Origin: Anodontia alba
Lineage: Eukaryota; Mollusca; Bivalvia; Lucinida; Lucinidae
Assembly: GCA_964016985.1 (NCBI GenBank)
Contig: OZ024831.1
Span: forward strand, 85,826,095-85,890,094
DNA: 64,000 nt
Reading direction: 5' to 3'
The notes under the pieces: model-generated
What the model saw: only the letters and a program-made list of their open reading frames with translations
What the model was told of the DNA's origin: nothing
The model's database searches: none
Position numbers and translations under genes: made by a program
Shown here: piece after piece, positions 10,673 to 22,932 of the stretch
Position numbering within the stretch: position 1 is the stretch's first letter
Layout: the number at the start of each line of letters is the position of its first letter

Positions 10673-10827
10673 GGTAAATAATAATAAAAAAGATAATAAA
10701 ATCAAACTTTGTCCGCTGCATATATACATGTACATGTAATTAGCATTTTATGGGTTAACATGTATTCTTATCTTAAGTTTAGAGGAGTCCTGAGATAAAT
10801 GATTTCATGTGTCTGTGTAGAAGCATA

Positions 10828-11048
10828 GCTTTATAGCTCAGCACTCTGTGTAAAATTCTCATCAGAAGACATAATGAAATATTTTTCTCATTTATACCAG
10901 AAAACAGGTTTTGACAGTTCATGAAAATTGTCTTTAGACAATGGGGACACTTTTCATGAAATGTCTAATCCCATTTTCTTGGGGAAATGAGAAAAAATAT
11001 CACCAATTTGTCGTCTTCTGAATAAGCCCAGAGAGTGGTAAAGGTTCA
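10828..11048. mobile_element. MITE TTAA-3 copy 2, decayed left end
   Basis: The right end GCCCAGAGAGTGGTAAAGG and the GACAGTTCATGAAAATTGTC / inverse centre match the copy at 9718. The left TTAA is lost. A small hairpin of the TTAGAA-stem type sits just right of it at 11062-11105. Confidence 0.75.
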
Positions 11049-11151
11049 GGCTCTCACTTACTAGAAACCCCTCAAATGGGCTTCTAATAAGTAACCACAA
11101 CATCATCTTTTTAATGGATAAATACACAATTATTAATACATACGTTTTAGT

Positions 11152-11363
11152 TTAACCCTTGTCCTGCTGAATAAATTAAGATGCCACGTCTACTTCAAAT
11201 TTTCAGCCAGTCAGATAACTTGATCCAGATTGTTGCTTTAAATTCACATACTTAGGCAAACAGTGCAGATCCAGATCAGTTGGCTTCTTCAGAAGCCAAC
11301 TGATCTGGATCTACACTGTTTGCAAAGGCAGGACATATCCAGGTTCAGCAAGACAAGGGTTAA
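11152..11363. mobile_element. MITE TTAA-1 copy 1
   Basis: TTAA flanks ends CCCTTGTCCTGCTGAA and TTCAGCAAGACAAGGG. The centre is a long hairpin: GTGCAGATCCAGATCAG, a TTGGCTTCTTCAGAAGCCAA core, then CTGATCTGGATCTACAC and TGTTTGC. Its right border is only 127 bp from ATP5MG exon 2. Confidence 0.9.
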
Positions 11364-11490
11364 AAAAAAAGAACAAAAAATCCCATCTGATCAGGAGTTG
11401 TAAGAGATTACATATGTACAATACAATGAAAGGCAAAAAGGAAAACATAAAAACAACAACGAAAAACTGCATCCACCTGTCTGTTTTCAG

Positions 11491-11651
11491 AGACTTTTTA
11501 CTGGTCAATGGAGAAAGGGGCCATCTTCTGGAAATATGCTAAGGTTGAATGGAAACCACCTACTTTCTCAGAGATGCCAGAAGTTAGCAACCGGTTTCAA
11601 CAAATTGTGAAAGCGGCACAAACAAAGAAGTGGAAACAAATGCCAGTCCAG
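11491..11651 (+). CDS. ATP5MG: ATP synthase subunit g, coding exon 2
   Basis: The acceptor CTGTCTGTTTTCAG|AG is followed by two bases completing the split Lys codon, then 53 codons to the donor CCAG|GTACT, phase 0. The reading FWKYAKVEWKPPTFSEMP is the diagnostic block of the subunit g family (aromatic-x-Y-A-K-V-E, then P-P-T and a Glu-x-P). It leads into IVKAAQTKKWKQMPV, which matches the family's amphipathic segment. The other frames are shadows. It lies between a TTAA-1 MITE and gene-free intron, and shows no damage. Confidence 0.92.
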
Positions 11652-12097
11652 GTACTATTTATATGATACACTGTGACACTCTTATCAGAAGTGCCTCACC
11701 TAGGTGCCTCTAATGAGTACCCATAACATATGTTTTCTAGGGCTGTCATTAATTATCGCGATATCGATGAATCAATGTTTTTTATCCGTCAATACTGTAT
11801 TGATACACAATGTAGAAGTATCGGTATATTAACATCAGGTATTATTTCAATGCAGACATAAAGTTTGATACCATAAAACTGAAAAAAGCAAAAAGACATA
11901 AGATTGCAGGCTTGTTATTTGGACAGCCAGGAATATATAATTGAAATCATTGTGTTCTTACATGTATTTACCTAAGTAGACTGCATAAATGTATTCCTGT
12001 TGATGTTACATTTGAACACTGTGTTAGCTTGGCAGTTCACAGTCGCATACAGACCATATAAATCAACTAAAAACCATACATGTAGATTACATAGTGA
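11652..12097. other. Start of ATP5MG intron 2
   Basis: A TTAGAA-stem hairpin (about 11686-11742, TTATCAGAAGTGCC ... GGTGCCTCTAATGAGTACC) lies here. Otherwise no gene. A stretch near 11755-11830 has ATCGATAT-like repeats. Confidence 0.5.
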
Positions 12098-12333
12098 AAC
12101 GGTCGGCAACATTCTTTCGTGGAGATTGATCATGAAATCTTTTCTACGGTCATTCTCTCCCTTCCGCTGATTCAAGAAGGGCAGTTGTCAGTTTCTGGCG
12201 AAAGAATGTGCACAATACTGGTTAACCGCTTAGAGGACTAAGCCTGCCCAGTAAACGTGTGGTTAGGTAAACTGACCGCGCTCGACATGACCCCATTGGG
12301 TTGACTGGGCCGTAAAACTTCAACACAGACAAA
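12098..12333 (+). mobile_element. SINE copy lacking the tRNA head
   Basis: It begins near CATTCTTTCGTGGAGATTGA and runs to the CAACACAGACAAA tail. It matches 7250-7460 closely. Confidence 0.85.
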
Positions 12334-12410
12334 TACATAGTGAAACAGACTGGAATAATAAAGCTGTATCAGTAATATACTGTTCCTCAGATATTATGCC
12401 CTATAAAAAA

Positions 12411-12462
12411 CTCGACATGACCCCATTGAGCTGACTGGGCCGTAAAACCCCAACACAACACA
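12411..12462 (+). mobile_element. SINE 3' tail fragment
   Basis: CTCGACATGACCCCATTGAG followed by CTGACTGGGCCGTAAAACC matches only the last 50 bp of the SINE. Confidence 0.75.
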
Positions 12463-12617
12463 TAAAAACAACAGTAATTTCCCTAGAATCTTCAGGAATA
12501 TCATAGTATACAAACACATACAATGTAGTATATTATTTGTGATACCATTACTGTGATAAATGAAAATAGATGTAAAAAGTATGAGAAAACTTTTGAGGCT
12601 CAAATTCCTTCATATCA

Positions 12618-12851
12618 GGGCCCAGTTGTTCAAAGCTAACGACATCGTTAGCTAACGATTCGTTAAACTTTTCATGGAGTGGTACGCAAATATGCTGGAA
12701 TTTTTTGCTGAAAAAATGTGAGTAGCTTTGGCAGTGCCAAAGCTACTCACATTTTTTCAGCAGAAAATCAGAATATTCTATATTGAATCTGCTAAACGAA
12801 ATGACCCTTAATGAGCTCGTTATGCTAACAATGCTTTGAACAACTGGGCCC
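12618..12851. mobile_element. MITE with GGGCCCAGTTGTTCAAAGC ends
   Basis: The 19-bp ends GGGCCCAGTTGTTCAAAGC and GCTTTGAACAACTGGGCCC are perfect inverses. The core is a perfect hairpin AATGTGAGTAGCTTTGGCA / TGCCAAAGCTACTCACATT (12716-12753) extended by TTTTTTC/GAAAAAA-type arms. Target duplication unclear. Confidence 0.9.
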
Positions 12852-13208
12852 AGGTCTTAAAACTAAATTTATATAACATAATTTTGGAAACCTATTTTTA
12901 AGTAGTAAACATTAATGATTTGATATATCGCGATACATGTATTTACTATCGATATATCGATATGAAAATGTTCCATTCAATGACAGCTCTAATGTTTTCA
13001 TGGAGAAGTAGGAAAAATACTATGTGGGTACCCCTTACATGTATCTGGAGCTATGATGGATTGGTGATATATTGATTTTATAGTCCATTAGAGCTAATAA
13101 GGGAAGGCAGAATATTCCTGTGACAGGTGAGGGTTGGGGAGGGTATTCTGCATCCATCTGTTCTTCTGCCCGTAAACATTTAATGTAGCTGCAGATAGGA
13201 GTGATTAT
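12852..13208. other. Intron 2, gene-free
   Basis: No gene. ATATCGCGATA / TATCGATATATCGATAT sequence near 12923-12964 echoes the block at 11755. Confidence 0.4.
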
Positions 13209-13320
13209 CCACATAATATTTTTCTTATGTCTCCATGAAAACCTCATTAGAAGTGCCTTGGCAAGGTGCATCTAATGAGTATCAGAGCATATGTTTTCAT
13301 GGAGAAATAAGAAAATATCA
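13209..13320. repeat. TTAGAA-stem foldback hairpin
   Basis: The arms TTATGTCTCCATGAAAAC and GTTTTCATGGAGAAATAAG enclose CTCATTAGAAGTGCCTTGGC / AAGGTGCATCTAATGAG. It is the same module as at 17.9 and 26.5 kb, without clear MITE ends. Confidence 0.8.
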
Positions 13321-13449
13321 TTACTTTTCGGTTGAAGAAAGCTCCTTACCTGGAGCTGTGATTTGTATCGCAACTCTTCTGAGATCATATTTTCTTGAGC
13401 TTTGCCAAGGATATTTCCATACAAAGTCTTGTTGTGTCAAAATGAAAAT

Positions 13450-14206
13450 GGTTCTGGTTTGCTGACAAATGAGGCGAAAACAGCCATCTTTGATATTTGT
13501 CAATATCTCCAGAACCACTGGAGGATTTTTTTTCCAAACTCTCCTGGTTTTAATATGGTAGGACATATATCAGGTCAAGTAGGAGTGTCGCATGCAAGAA
13601 GGACAGCTCTTGCTCTGTTCTTTTTCTAGGTATCTCCCTTGAACAAATTTCTAAGCTAAATTCTTGTGCACTCCATAACTTCTTAATGGTTTGAAATATT
13701 CTGATAATATTTGGTATAGGCATACTTGTAGATATTTCCAGAAGGGGTGTTGCGTGCTAGAGAGACAACTCACTTTCTTCTTTATTATAGTTATCTTACA
13801 TGAAACCAAAATCTAATGCAGGCTATAACCCATACTGGTTGGAATAATTTGATAATATTTGATAGGGACATAGCAGATCAAATAGGAGTGTATCATCCAA
13901 GAAGGACAGCTCTTGCTTTATTCTTTTTTCTAGTTATCTCCCTGAGCAAATTTCTAAGCCAACATCTTACGCACTCCATAACTTCTTAATGGTTTGAAAT
14001 ATTTTTTGGTAAGATGAGGTACAGGCATAGATAAGGACCAGTAGGCATGTCACATTCTAGTTATCTCTCCTGAATAAATTTCTAAGCCAAATTCTTGTGC
14101 ACTTTATAACTTCTTAATGGTTTGAAATATTTTGATAATATTTTATACACGCATAGATAAGGACCAGTAGGCGTGTCACGTACAAGACAGACAACTCTCA
14201 CTTTTT
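13450..14206. repeat. ~150-bp tandem array, left part
   Basis: Units recur with ATTTCTAAGCCAAATTCTTG, CACTCCATAACTTCTTAATG and GGTTTGAAATATTTTGATAA blocks and the GACAACTCTCACTTT segment. The array is cut at 14206 by H1 and resumes at 16052. Confidence 0.8.
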
Positions 14207-16051
14207 AGCTCACCTGAGCAAAAGCTCAGGGTGAGCTATTGTCATCACCCTATGTCCGTCGTCGTCCGTCGTTCGTCGTCAACAATTAGTTTGTTAACAC
14301 TCTAGAGGTCACAGTTTTGACCCAATCTTGATGAAACTTGGTCAGAATGTGTGCCTCTATGAAATCTAGGTCAAGTTCGATACTGGGTTACTTGGGGTCA
14401 AAAACTAGGTCACCAGGTCAAATCAAAGGAAAAACTTGTTAACACTCTAGAGGTCATAGTTTTGACCCAATCTTGATGAAACTTGCTCAAAATGTTTGCC
14501 TCTATTAAATCTAGGTTAAGTTCGAAACTGGGTCACTTGGGATCAAAAAGGAGGTCACCGGGCCAGATCAGCAGAAAACTTTGTTAACACTCTAGCGGTC
14601 ACCTTTTTGAAGCAATCTTCATGAATCTTGCCCAATATGTTTGTCTTGATGATTTCTAGGTCAAGTTCGAAACTGGGTCACTTGGGGTCAAAAACTAGGT
14701 CACCGGGCCAAATCAGCAGAAAACCTTGTTAACACTCTAGCGGTCACATTTTTGGAGCAATCATCTTGAATCTTGCTGAAAATGTTTGTCTTGATGATTT
14801 TATAGGTCAAGTTCGAAACTGGGTCACTTGGGGTCAAAAACTAGGTCACAGGGCCAAATCAGCAGAAAACCTTGTTAACACTCTAGCGGTCACATTTTTC
14901 AAGCAATCATCATGAATCTTGCTCAAAATGTTTGTCTTGATGATTTCTAGGTCAAGTTTGAAACTGGATCATTTGGAGTAAAAAACTAGGTCACTGGGCC
15001 AAATCAGCAGAAAACCTTGTTAACACTCTAGCGGTCACATTTTTCAAGCAATCATCATGAATCTTGCTCAAAATGTTTATCTTGATGATTTCTAGGCCAA
15101 GATTGAAACTGGGTCACGTGGTGTCAGAAACTAGGTCACCAGGCCAAACCAGTAGAAAACCTTGTTAACACTCTAGTGGTCACATTTTTGAAGCAATAAT
15201 CATGAATCTTGCTCAAAATGTTTGTCTTGATGAGTTCTAGGATATATTTCAAACTGGGTCACTTGGGGTCAAAAACTAGGTCACCGGGCCAAATCAGCAG
15301 AAAACCTTGTTAACACTCTAGCGGTCACATTTTTGAAGCAATCATCATGAATCTGGCTCAAAATGTTTGTCTTGATGATCAAGTTTGAAACTGGAACACC
15401 TAGGGTCAAAAACTAGGTCACCTGGCCAAATCAGCATAAAATCTTGTTATCACTCTAGCGGTCATTTTTCTAGCAATCATCATGGATCTTGCTCAAAATG
15501 TTTGTCTTGATGAGTTCTAGGTCAAGTTCGAAACTGGGTCACTTGGAGTCAGAAACTAGGTCACCGGGCCAAATCAGGGGAAAACTTTGTTAACATTTTA
15601 GCGGTCACACTTTTTAAGCAATCATCATGAATCTTGCTCAAAATGTTTGTCTTGATGATTTCAAGGTGATGTATAGTTTTCAGTCCAGGGACTCTCTTAA
15701 GTTTTTTCCATTTAGGTCAGTTTCTCAGTAATTATTGGTCCTACAGAGTGATATTTGATACTTGTGAAGTGTTTGTGTTTAGGTCAGTTTCTCAGTTTCT
15801 CAGTAACTATTGCTCCTACAGCCAGTGATACTTAGTACATGCATATATCTTAGCATGGCCTCTTGAGTGCAGTCATCCATATTTGACCTTGACCTTTATT
15901 TCACAGTCCATTAGACATGCTACATTGTCTTACTTGTATATATAATCATTTTGAAATTTGATCAGAATGTTTGCCTTGATCAGTTCTAGATCAGGCTCTC
16001 AAAGTGCTATGTTGCTCAGGTGAGCATTACAGGGCCATCATGGCCCTTTTG
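14207..16051 (+). mobile_element. H1: satellite-cored Helentron-like element
   Basis: The left end is TAGCTCACCTGAGC followed by AAAAGCTCAGGGTGAGCT. The right end has GCTCAGGTGAGC, a short palindrome GGGCCATCATGGCCC and the terminus TTTTG before TT. The core is about ten tandem monomers of about 145 bp (CTTGTTAACACTCTAGCGGT ... AACTGGGTCACTTGGGGTCA). An inverted 5' terminal and 3' subterminal repeat plus a 3' hairpin and T/T insertion is the architecture described for Helentron-type non-autonomous elements. Placement in that group is inference. It splits the array at 13.45-16.6 kb. Confidence 0.75.
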
Positions 16052-16620
16052 TTGTTATGTAATTATCTCCCCTGGATCTGAAATCTTATGCAGGCTATAA
16101 CTCCGGTACTGTATGAGATAATTTGATAATATTTTGGGGACAGTCACGTATATCAGGTCAAGTAGGAATGTCACATGCAAGAAGGACAACTCTTGCTTTG
16201 TTCTTTTTCTTGTACACCTAACTGAATAAATTTCTAAGCCAAATTCTTGTGTACTCAACGACTTCTTAATGGTTTGAAATATTTTGATAATATTTTGTAG
16301 AGGGATACATAAGGACCAGTAAGGCATGTCGCGTGCAGCAAGGACAACCTCTGCTGTGGTTGTTTTCTAGTTTCCTCCCCTGAATGAATCTCTTGGCCAA
16401 ATTCTTGAGTATGTGGTTTGAAATAGTTTGATATATTTGGTAGAGGCATAGATAAGGACCACCCTCACTTTTTCCAATATGTACTTATCTCCCCTGATGC
16501 CAAAATCTTGTGCAGGCCATAACTCCCATACTATTTGAGATAACTTGATAATTTTTGGTAGGGACATATATCAGGTCAAGTAGGTGTGTAGCATGCAAGA
16601 AGAACAACTTTTACTCTGTT
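16052..16620. repeat. ~150-bp tandem array, right part
   Basis: It continues the units interrupted by H1 (ATTATCTCCCCTGGATCTGA, GACAACTCTTGCTTTGTTC, TTCTTAATGGTTTGAAATA). Confidence 0.8.
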
Positions 16621-17889
16621 CATTTTTACCCCAATAAACATACAGCAAATTCCTTTATCTTTACATGGCATTAACATGTATTTTTGCTGGTATTTCTGAA
16701 TATATACACTCACAAATTCAAAGTATTTGCAAATATTGTGTATCCTGTACAAATAAACACATCAGAAGTCATTAATAGATGATTTTGACAAAAAATAAAA
16801 AAAAAATAAAAAAAAAGAACATGCAAAAATAAAATCATTCACAGTACACATATTATTATTTTCACTTATTATTTTGGTCATATTTCTTAGTATCTTTGCA
16901 TCTTTTTACTTTGCTCTGTTTCAATATTTCCATGATATCTGATTGAAATACACCAAATTTAGAAATGTCGATTTGTGGTCGGCAGGGATCAAGCTGGCTC
17001 AGAAATTTAGGGAGAAGTGACTTCTCCCTCCAGACAAAACAGGGAGAAGTTTTATAGGATGAGGGAGAAGTCAAGACTCGGTTCACCTATCGCCTTACTG
17101 AAAGCTCGACAATTTAGGACTCTCGACTCACTTTACTGCATTGTCTTGGGAATTTTTACCATATTGTCTTGGGAATTAACAAAGAAGGAAACAAATTTTA
17201 CTGTAGACCTGTTCATTCTTACTTCTAAACCAATTAAATGATGCAAAGTAACACAGACATGAGTAGGGCAAATACATTATATCTGGACACATAAGTTCAT
17301 TCATATCTTTTTGGAAATTGACAATGCTTTTAAGTAGATAGTCAAAACATCAAGGTCTGTGGCTTGGTAAGTAAGCTATAAACATAATGATAATAATAAA
17401 TTTGTTAAATTAAAGTGTCTGCCAACTTCTAATCTTAGTTTTTTTGCACTTTTAATGCTGTTTCTGGCCAATTTTCAGCATGTAAATGGTTCATTTATGA
17501 AAAACCGTACACCCACGAAAACTAATGACATTGATGAAAACGATCTTTTGGTCACTTAGTAGGCAAACAGTTTTCCTCCAAAACTTGTTAAATCACCTCA
17601 GACTTTCATTCAGTGGCGTTTCTGATACATCTAACAACATGTTTCAACAGATTTTTACCTTTGCATGTTTGCTCATTTTTCACTGGATTTCTCCCAACAA
17701 AAAGTTCGTTTTGCACAAGTTCTAGCTTTTTCAAAAGTTGCAAAAACGGAGGGCGAAGTTTTTGTCACCCTCTGGGCTTCCCAGGGCGACTTTGAGCCCT
17801 CTAGGGCGACTATTTCGCCCCAGTCGCCCTGTAGCTTGATCTCTGGTCGGGGGATTTGCCATCTCTTCTGATGGCTTTTTTTTTTTCAT
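16621..17889. other. Intron 2, gene-free
   Basis: It holds A-rich sequence (16785-16815) and two small clusters of GGGAGAAGT (17008-17070) and GGGCGA/TCGCCC (17750-17830) repeats. No exon seen. Confidence 0.45.
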
Positions 17890-17995
17890 CTCTCCATGAA
17901 ACCATATCTTACGGGTACTCATGGAAAGCGTCTTGCCGAGGCACTTCGAATGAGTACCTACAACATGATTTCATGGTGAAATAAGAATATTATCA
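17890..17995. repeat. TTAGAA-stem foldback hairpin, decayed
   Basis: CTCCATGAAACCATATC ... GGGTACTCATGGAAAGCGTC / GAGGCACTTCGAATGAGTAC ... GATTTCATGGTGAAATAAG. Both arms carry mismatches. Confidence 0.7.
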
Positions 17996-18026
17996 ATACT
18001 TTTGGATTGAAAAAGTAAGCATCTTA

Positions 18027-18241
18027 TTAACCCTAGTCCTGCTGAACCCGGATATACCCTGCCTTTGCAAACAGTGTAGATCCAGATCAGTTGGCTTCTG
18101 AAGAAGCCAACTGATCTGGATATGCACTGTTTGCCATTAAGTACATGAATTTATAGCAACAATTTGAATCAAGTAATCTGATTGGATGAAAATAAGAAGT
18201 GGGAGTGGCATCTTAATTTATTCAGCAGGACAAGGGTTAAA
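18027..18241. mobile_element. MITE TTAA-1 copy 2
   Basis: TTAA-bounded ends CCCTAGTCCTGCTGAA and TTCAGCAGGACAAGGG. Internal hairpin ATCCAGATCAGTTGGCTTC / GAAGCCAACTGATCTGGAT. Confidence 0.9.
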
Positions 18242-18539
18242 GACCTATGATCATCACTTTTGTTGTTATTATACATGTGTTTTAACTTCATCTCCTCACC
18301 AATAAGCTGAAGTATAGCAGTTTCCCTTACTATCCGCAAAGTTTGAGGATTGTTCTGTATGATTTGGTATTTAGTAATACCCATACCAGAAACCATAAAA
18401 GCACGCCAAATATATGAGTCTAGGTGCACTATTTGCAGAGAGTGGGATAGATCTGTTTGGACTCTGGTTACCAAACAATGCACAAACATGGGGTGTATGA
18501 AGTCTACCGATGGGAATCTAAATAAGTAAATGAAACTAC

Positions 18540-19252
18540 ATGAGTATTAGGTTAAGGTCATTCCTTGACATTGGCCCAAGGTCATTCAGATATGAAAATT
18601 AAAACTTGTTTTTTGTTGTTTTTTTTTTCTCAGAAACCACTGGGCCATTTGTAATCAAATTTCATAGAAAAAGCTTTTAGGAACAAGAAAATGAAAATTA
18701 ATAGATGTGAGTTTGGTCACATGAAAAATATGGCTGCCATGCCTCTATATGGTAAAATCATTAAAAAAAAAAACCTTCCTCTCCAGAACCAGTGGCCTGA
18801 TGGCCTTGAAACTTGGTATGTAATATTGGGGTCTTGGGGCCCATTGTTGTTTATTCAAATGATGACTGGCTTGACCTTGACCTTTGGTTGCATATGCTTT
18901 TGTATGGGAAAAAGTTGAAATTGTTAATTTTTTGGAAACTATTGTTGCCTGTGAACTTTAATTTTGTATTTGCAATCAGCTAAATGAGTAAATGAAGCTA
19001 CATGAATATCAAAGGTCAAGGTCACTCCTTGACCTTCGGCCTTAGCACAAAATTTAAATTATACGCAAATAAACTCATTGTACAGACCTCTGGGTTCATG
19101 ATCCTAAGGAGGGGCATAAAGCCCCATAACATGAGCCTGGCTTCCAATAAGCATATTAACATTCCATGGGACAGTCTTCTATAATGACCTTCAAATTTAT
19201 TTCAAAAAACACTCAGCACTCAGGTGAGTGGATTAGGACCATTGGTCCTCTG
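18540..19252 (+). mobile_element. H2: partial satellite-cored element
   Basis: Repeated GGTCATTCCTTGAC / CCAGAACCAGTGGCCTGATG units end in CACTCAGGTGAGTGGATT, the palindrome AGGACCATTGGTCCT and CTGG. This is the same right-end plan as H1, H3 and H4. The left end is missing. Confidence 0.6.
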
Positions 19253-19330
19253 GTTTTTAGTTGTGACACGATGATGCACAACTCCTTTTACAGTTTTCTA
19301 CCAAATATTTTGAAACTTTGCAGGTGTTTT

Positions 19331-22094
19331 TAGCTCACCTGAGCTATGCTCAGGTTGACCTGAGCTATGCTCAGGATGAGCTATAGTGATCACTTTTTGT
19401 CCATCATCAGTCCGTTAACATTTTCAAACAACTTCTCCTCTGAAGACCCTGAGCCAATTTTGCTCAAATTTCATATGGAGCTTCCTAACATGTAGGTTAG
19501 GGGAACAAAAGATTGCTAAAATAGTCGTGGTCCGTTGACCAAGATGGCCGCCATGCCCATATATGGTAAAATCCTTTAAAAATCTTCTCCTTCAGAAACG
19601 AGGATGCCTTATGGCTGAATCTTTGTATAAATCATTGGAGACAGGAGATTTACCAAAGTTGCTAAAATAATGGTCATAGATTGACGTTTGACCTTTTTAT
19701 GGCAAGGTCAAGTTTGCTTCCCTATGCATTTGTATGGGAAAAATGTTCAGAATTTCAAATGACTTCTACTTTGGAGCCTCTGGGCCAGTGTTTCTCAAAT
19801 TTCATTTGGAGCCTCCCTGGGGCAGGGAATTGAACGATTGCTGAAATGGTTGCCATCCGTTGACCAAGATGGTTGCCATGTCCATATATGGCAAAAACTT
19901 TTAAAAAGCTTCTTCTCCAAAATCAAGGATGCCTTGTGGCTGAATCTTTGCATATATCATCGGGGAAGGGAGGTCTACTGAAGTTGCTAAAATAATGGTC
20001 ATACATACGACGTACATTGACATTTGACATTTTTACGGAGAGGTTCAGTTTGCTTCCCTATGCATTTGTACACCATGGAAAAATGTTCAGAATTTCAAAC
20101 GACCTCCTCTGGAGGCTCTGGGCCAATTTTGCTCAAATTTCATTTGGAGCCTTCCTGGGGCAGGGAAATGAACAATTGCTAAAATGCTTGCCGTCCATTG
20201 ATCAAGATGGCTGCCATGCCCATATATGGTTTAAACATTTAAAAAGCTTCTTCTCCAAAACCGAGGATGCCTTGTGGCTGAATCTTTGCATATATCGTTG
20301 GGGGCGGAAGGTCTACCAAAGTTGCTAAAATAATGGTCATACATAGACATTTGACCTTTTTATGGCAAGGTCAAGTTTGCTTATCTGTGCATTTGTATGG
20401 GGAAAATGTTCAGAATTTCAAACGACTTCTCCTCTGGAGGCTTTGGGCCAATGTTGCTCAAATTTCATTGGAGCCTCCCTGGGGCGGGGGAATGAAAGGT
20501 TGCTAAAATGGTTGCCGTCCGTTGACCAAGATGGCTGCCATGCCCGTATATGGTAAAAACCATTAAAAGTCTTTTCCAGAACCGAGGATGCCTTGTTGCT
20601 GAATCTTTGCATAAATTGTCAGGGACAGGAGGTCAACTGAAATTGCTAAAATAGTGGTTGTACATGTACATTGACATTTGACCTTTTTATGGCAAGGTCG
20701 CTTCGCTATGGATTTGTTTGGGAAAAAATTTTGATAATTTCAAATGTCTTCTCTGGAGCCTCTGAGCCAATGTTGCTCAAATTTCCTTTGGAGCCTACCT
20801 GGGGCAGGGGAATGAAAGATTGCTTAAATGGTTGCAGTCCTTTGACCAAGATGGCCCCCATGTCCATATATGGTAAAAACCTTTAAAAATCTTCTCCTCC
20901 AGAACCGAGTATGCCTTATGGCTGAATATTTGCATAAATCATCGGGGATAGGAGGCCTACAGTACCTAAGTTGCTACAATAATGGTCATACATTGACATT
21001 TGGACTTTTTATGGAGAGGTCAAGTTTGCTTTCCTATGCATGTGTATGGGCAAAATGTTGAGGATTTCAAATGAATTTTATTTGGAGCCTTCCTGGGGCA
21101 GGGGAATGAAAGATTGTTAAAATAGTTGCCGTTCATTGACCAAGATGTCTGCCATGCCCAGATATGGTAAAAACCTTTAAAAATCTACTTCTCCAGAACC
21201 GAGGATACCTTGTGGCTGAATCTTTGCACAAATCATCAGGGACGGGAGGTCTACCAAAATTGCTAAAATGATGGTCATACATTGACATTTGACCTTTTTA
21301 CGGCGAGGTCAAGTTTACTTCTGTATGCATTTGTATGGGCCCCATACATTTGTATGGGTAAAATGTTGATAATTTCAAATGACTTTTCCTCTGAAACCTC
21401 TGGGCCAGTGTTGCTCAAATTTCATATGGAGCCTCCATAGGGCAGGAGAACGAAAGATTGCTAAAATGGGCGTGGTCCATTGATCAAAGTGGCTGCTATG
21501 CCCATACATGTATATGGTAAAAACCTTTAAAAATCAAAATCTTCTTCTTAAGAACCAAATAAGCCCTGGGCCCTAATCTTTGCACAAATTATGGGGGACA
21601 GGAGATCTACCAAAATTGCTAAAATGATGGTCCTATGTTGACGTTTGACCTTTTTCGGCAAGGTCAAATTTGCTTCGCCGTGCATTTGTATGGGCCATAT
21701 ACATTTATATTGGAAGTATTGTGGTGACTTGTAGATCAGCAGCAGCTAAAATCCTTCTGATTGGAAATCTAAGATGGCCACTATCTTGTTTATGTTTATT
21801 ATACATGTATTTCCCTGCCACTGTGCTGTTTACATGTATAAAATCATGATTCTTCAGAAACCACTTAGCCAATGTCCACTAAATTTTACATTGATCCTAC
21901 TATTGAAAAGTGATTGATAGGTCAAATGATCAGGCTTCTTTGACTGTCAGGCCCATATATTCTTCTTCAAAACTGCTCAAATGATGATCTTTTCATTAGT
22001 TGCGATGATAGGATTAGAAAAATTTGCATAACATCTGCATATCTGCAGTGGCTATGTCACTCAGGTGAGCGAGATGTGGCCCGTGGGCCTCTTG
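19331..22094 (+). mobile_element. H3: satellite-cored Helentron-like element
   Basis: Left end TAGCTCACCTGAGCTATGCT (partly duplicated). Right end CACTCAGGTGAGCG, a GGCCCGTGGGCC palindrome and TCTTG before TT. The core has about seven monomers of about 320-340 bp, each containing TTGACCAAGATGGCYGCCAT and CATATATGGTAAAA. Monomer sequence differs from H1/H4 while the ends agree. Confidence 0.75.
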
Positions 22095-22475
22095 TTGTTA
22101 TGGTCTGAAGATGTGAATGTGCTTTTGGGGTTATCCTCCCATCATTTGTTATCAACTTTTTCCACTTTTTTTATGTTTTTTAGTATCAGAATATATACCT
22201 TGTGGGTGCAACTCATCCTATAGTTTTCGACCCATCATTTTTAAACTATGCATACTTGTTCTACATGGTCTGAAGATATGCGTGTGGTCTTGGGGTTATC
22301 CCCCCATTATATTTTATCAACTTTTTCCACTTTTTTGATAATTTTTTCCAGGTCCAGTTAGTATTACCTTGTGGACGCAACTCCTAGAATTATTTTGAAA
22401 CTATGCATATTTGTTCTGCATGGTCTGAAGATGTGTGTGTGGTTTTTGGGTTATCCTCCTGTCATATGAATTTAA
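22095..22475. repeat. ~155-bp tandem repeat flanking H3
   Basis: TGGTCTGAAGATGTGAATGT ... GGGGTTATCCTCCCATCAT ... CTTGTGGGTGCAACTC units, about 2.5 copies. The left side of H3 (19253-19330) has a related unit, so H3 sits inside this array. Confidence 0.7.
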
Positions 22476-22654
22476 AAGTCACAGCCCTATACTGACAAAG
22501 CCATGACATCGGGGGAAGCTTGCCTGCAAGGGGCTCTTTTATTAAACTGAATATTAACACGTCATGCTGTATAAATTGAGTCCTCCATGAAATCACCTGA
22601 CCAGTAAATGACACCAAAATCTGACCAACCAAACTAGCTTACCAGTTAACGGTT

Positions 22655-22780
22655 AATGTTATTGCTTAGACAAACAATATTACCTATGTACTTTTTCATT
22701 GATACATGTAAATACAGGTATGAATGCAGTTTTCGTTGACAAATACAGGTATCACGATATTGTTTGTCTAAGGATTTACG
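22655..22780. repeat. Foldback around CTTAGACAAACAATAT
   Basis: CTTAGACAAACAATATTACC at left and GATATTGTTTGTCTAAG at right form about 16-bp inverted arms. Confidence 0.7.
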
Positions 22781-22794
22781 CATGGGCGTGGTTA

Positions 22795-22932
22795 TAGCCT
22801 TCTGAGGGAGGAGTCAATTAAGATGCCTTGCCCACCTCTAATTTTCAGCTAATCAGATTACTTGATCCAGGCCATTGGTACAAATTCACAAACTTATGTA
22901 GGGCATATCTGGGTTCAGTAGACTAGTGTTAA
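22795..22932. mobile_element. MITE TTAA-1 copy lacking its hairpin
   Basis: Both flanking halves (AATTAAGATGCCTTGCCCAC..., and GGGCATATCTGGGTTCAGTA) match TTAA-1, but the central ATCCAGATCAG hairpin is absent between CACAAACTTATG and TAGGGCATATC. Its right TTAA (22929-22932) is also the left TTAA of the next element. Confidence 0.75.
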
